64,000 nt of DNA from Streptomyces coeruleorubidus. Its GTDB lineage: Bacteria; Actinomycetota; Actinomycetes; Streptomycetales; Streptomycetaceae. The stretch covers positions 9,238,001 to 9,302,000 of the forward strand of contig NZ_CP118527.1 in assembly GCF_028885415.1 (NCBI RefSeq). The letters run 5' to 3'. Positions 63,684 to 64,000 of this stretch are shown here, piece after piece. The first letter of the stretch is position 1. Each line of letters begins with the position of its first letter. Both the position numbers and the translations under genes were made by a program. The notes below the pieces were generated by a model that was not told the DNA's origin, made no database searches, and saw nothing but the letters and a program-made list of their open reading frames with translations.

Positions 63684-64000
63684 ATGGGAATTGTGACGGC
63701 GTTACGCCGGTATCCGGTGAAGTCCATGGTCGGCGAGGCTCTGACAAGCGTGGCGGTCACCGAACGCGGGCTGTGCGGAGACCGGGTGTCCGCCGTTCTC
63801 GACGATGCGGGCACCGTCGGCAGCGCCAAACACCCCCGCAAGTGGGGCCCGTTGCTCCGCTGCCGCAGCAGGTTGACCAGCACCGACACGGTCGTGGTCG
63901 AGCTGCCGGACGGAATCGTTCTGTCGGTCGGAGACCCTGACCTGGACGCGCGGCTGTCCAAGCTGCTGGGCCGCCCCGTTTCCTTGTCGGCCAACCCACA
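63684..64000 (+). CDS. MOSC-type protein, 3' end outside the window
   Basis: An open frame from ATG 63684 to the window edge encodes MGIVTALRRYPVKSMVGEAL, then GLCGDRVSAVLDDAGTVGSA and LPDGIVLSVGDPDLDARLSK, the MOSC_N beta-barrel of a second MOSC protein. The C-terminal MOSC domain would lie beyond 64000. It is in tandem with the gene at 62780 but clearly divergent from it, so it is not a recent duplicate. TGATCC before the ATG is a poor ribosome-binding site. Confidence 0.75.
   Translation, partial: MGIVTALRRYPVKSMVGEALTSVAVTERGLCGDRVSAVLDDAGTVGSAKHPRKWGPLLRCRSRLTSTDTVVVELPDGIVLSVGDPDLDARLSKLLGRPVSLSANP

Overview
The window looks like the outer arm of a linear Streptomyces-type actinobacterial chromosome. 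It is very GC-rich with strongly GC-biased third codon positions, uses GTG and possibly leaderless starts, and carries many families typical of Streptomyces (SpoIIE-type phosphatase, NB-ARC regulator, DUF2267, DUF6233). The best positional marker is an adjacent tap-tpg pair (8802-11618), the telomere-associated protein and the terminal protein that cap and replicate Streptomyces linear ends. The telomere itself is not in the window.

Layout. 1-8.8 kb: a decayed glycosyltransferase, YceI protein, broken MOSC gene, SpoIIE phosphatase with MASE1 protein, PiT phosphate transporter operon, DUF998 protein, acetoacetate decarboxylase-like protein and a small kinase. 8.8-15.1 kb: tap-tpg, an alpha/beta hydrolase, two aminoglycoside-phosphotransferase-fold proteins and a small membrane protein. 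15.2-25.9 kb: a stress-protein block with an Hsp90-TPR protein operon, DUF2267, dnaK-grpE behind a HAIR-like HspR operator, and remnants of a J-domain gene and hsp20. 26.4-31.7 kb: a MacB/FtsX-type ABC transporter with a beheaded ATPase, then a truncated NB-ARC regulator. 32.0-38.9 kb: an overlapping three-gene operon (FAD/NAD(P) protein, histidine phosphatase fused to a membrane domain, cation/proton antiporter), then a sodium:solute symporter. 38.9-40.6 kb: a TetR repressor and a peroxiredoxin-like gene, each with the same 24-bp operator; a third copy lies before the NB-ARC gene. 42-48.7 kb: the most novel part, with a trypsin-like protease fused to an endonuclease I domain, a RiPP-like unit (64-residue two-cysteine precursor plus radical SAM enzyme), and divergently a stand-alone protease-prodomain-like protein with a subtilisin. 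48.9-53.2 kb: a LysR-controlled tartrate-type catabolic set. 53.2-64 kb: serine hydrolase/TetR pair, esterase, an esterase-LacI chimera, IS5 scars, pentapeptide protein, LysE exporter and tandem MOSC proteins.

Gene decay is a major theme. I count about eighteen remnants (frameshifts, nonsense codons, head or tail losses and in-frame chimeras), denser from 41 kb onward, as expected for a plastic chromosome arm. Two stretches, 53.2-54.2 kb and 41.4-42.1 kb, are mosaics of several broken genes that an automatic annotation would report as single chimeric proteins. Functional statements rest on family recognition by eye; no database search was run.
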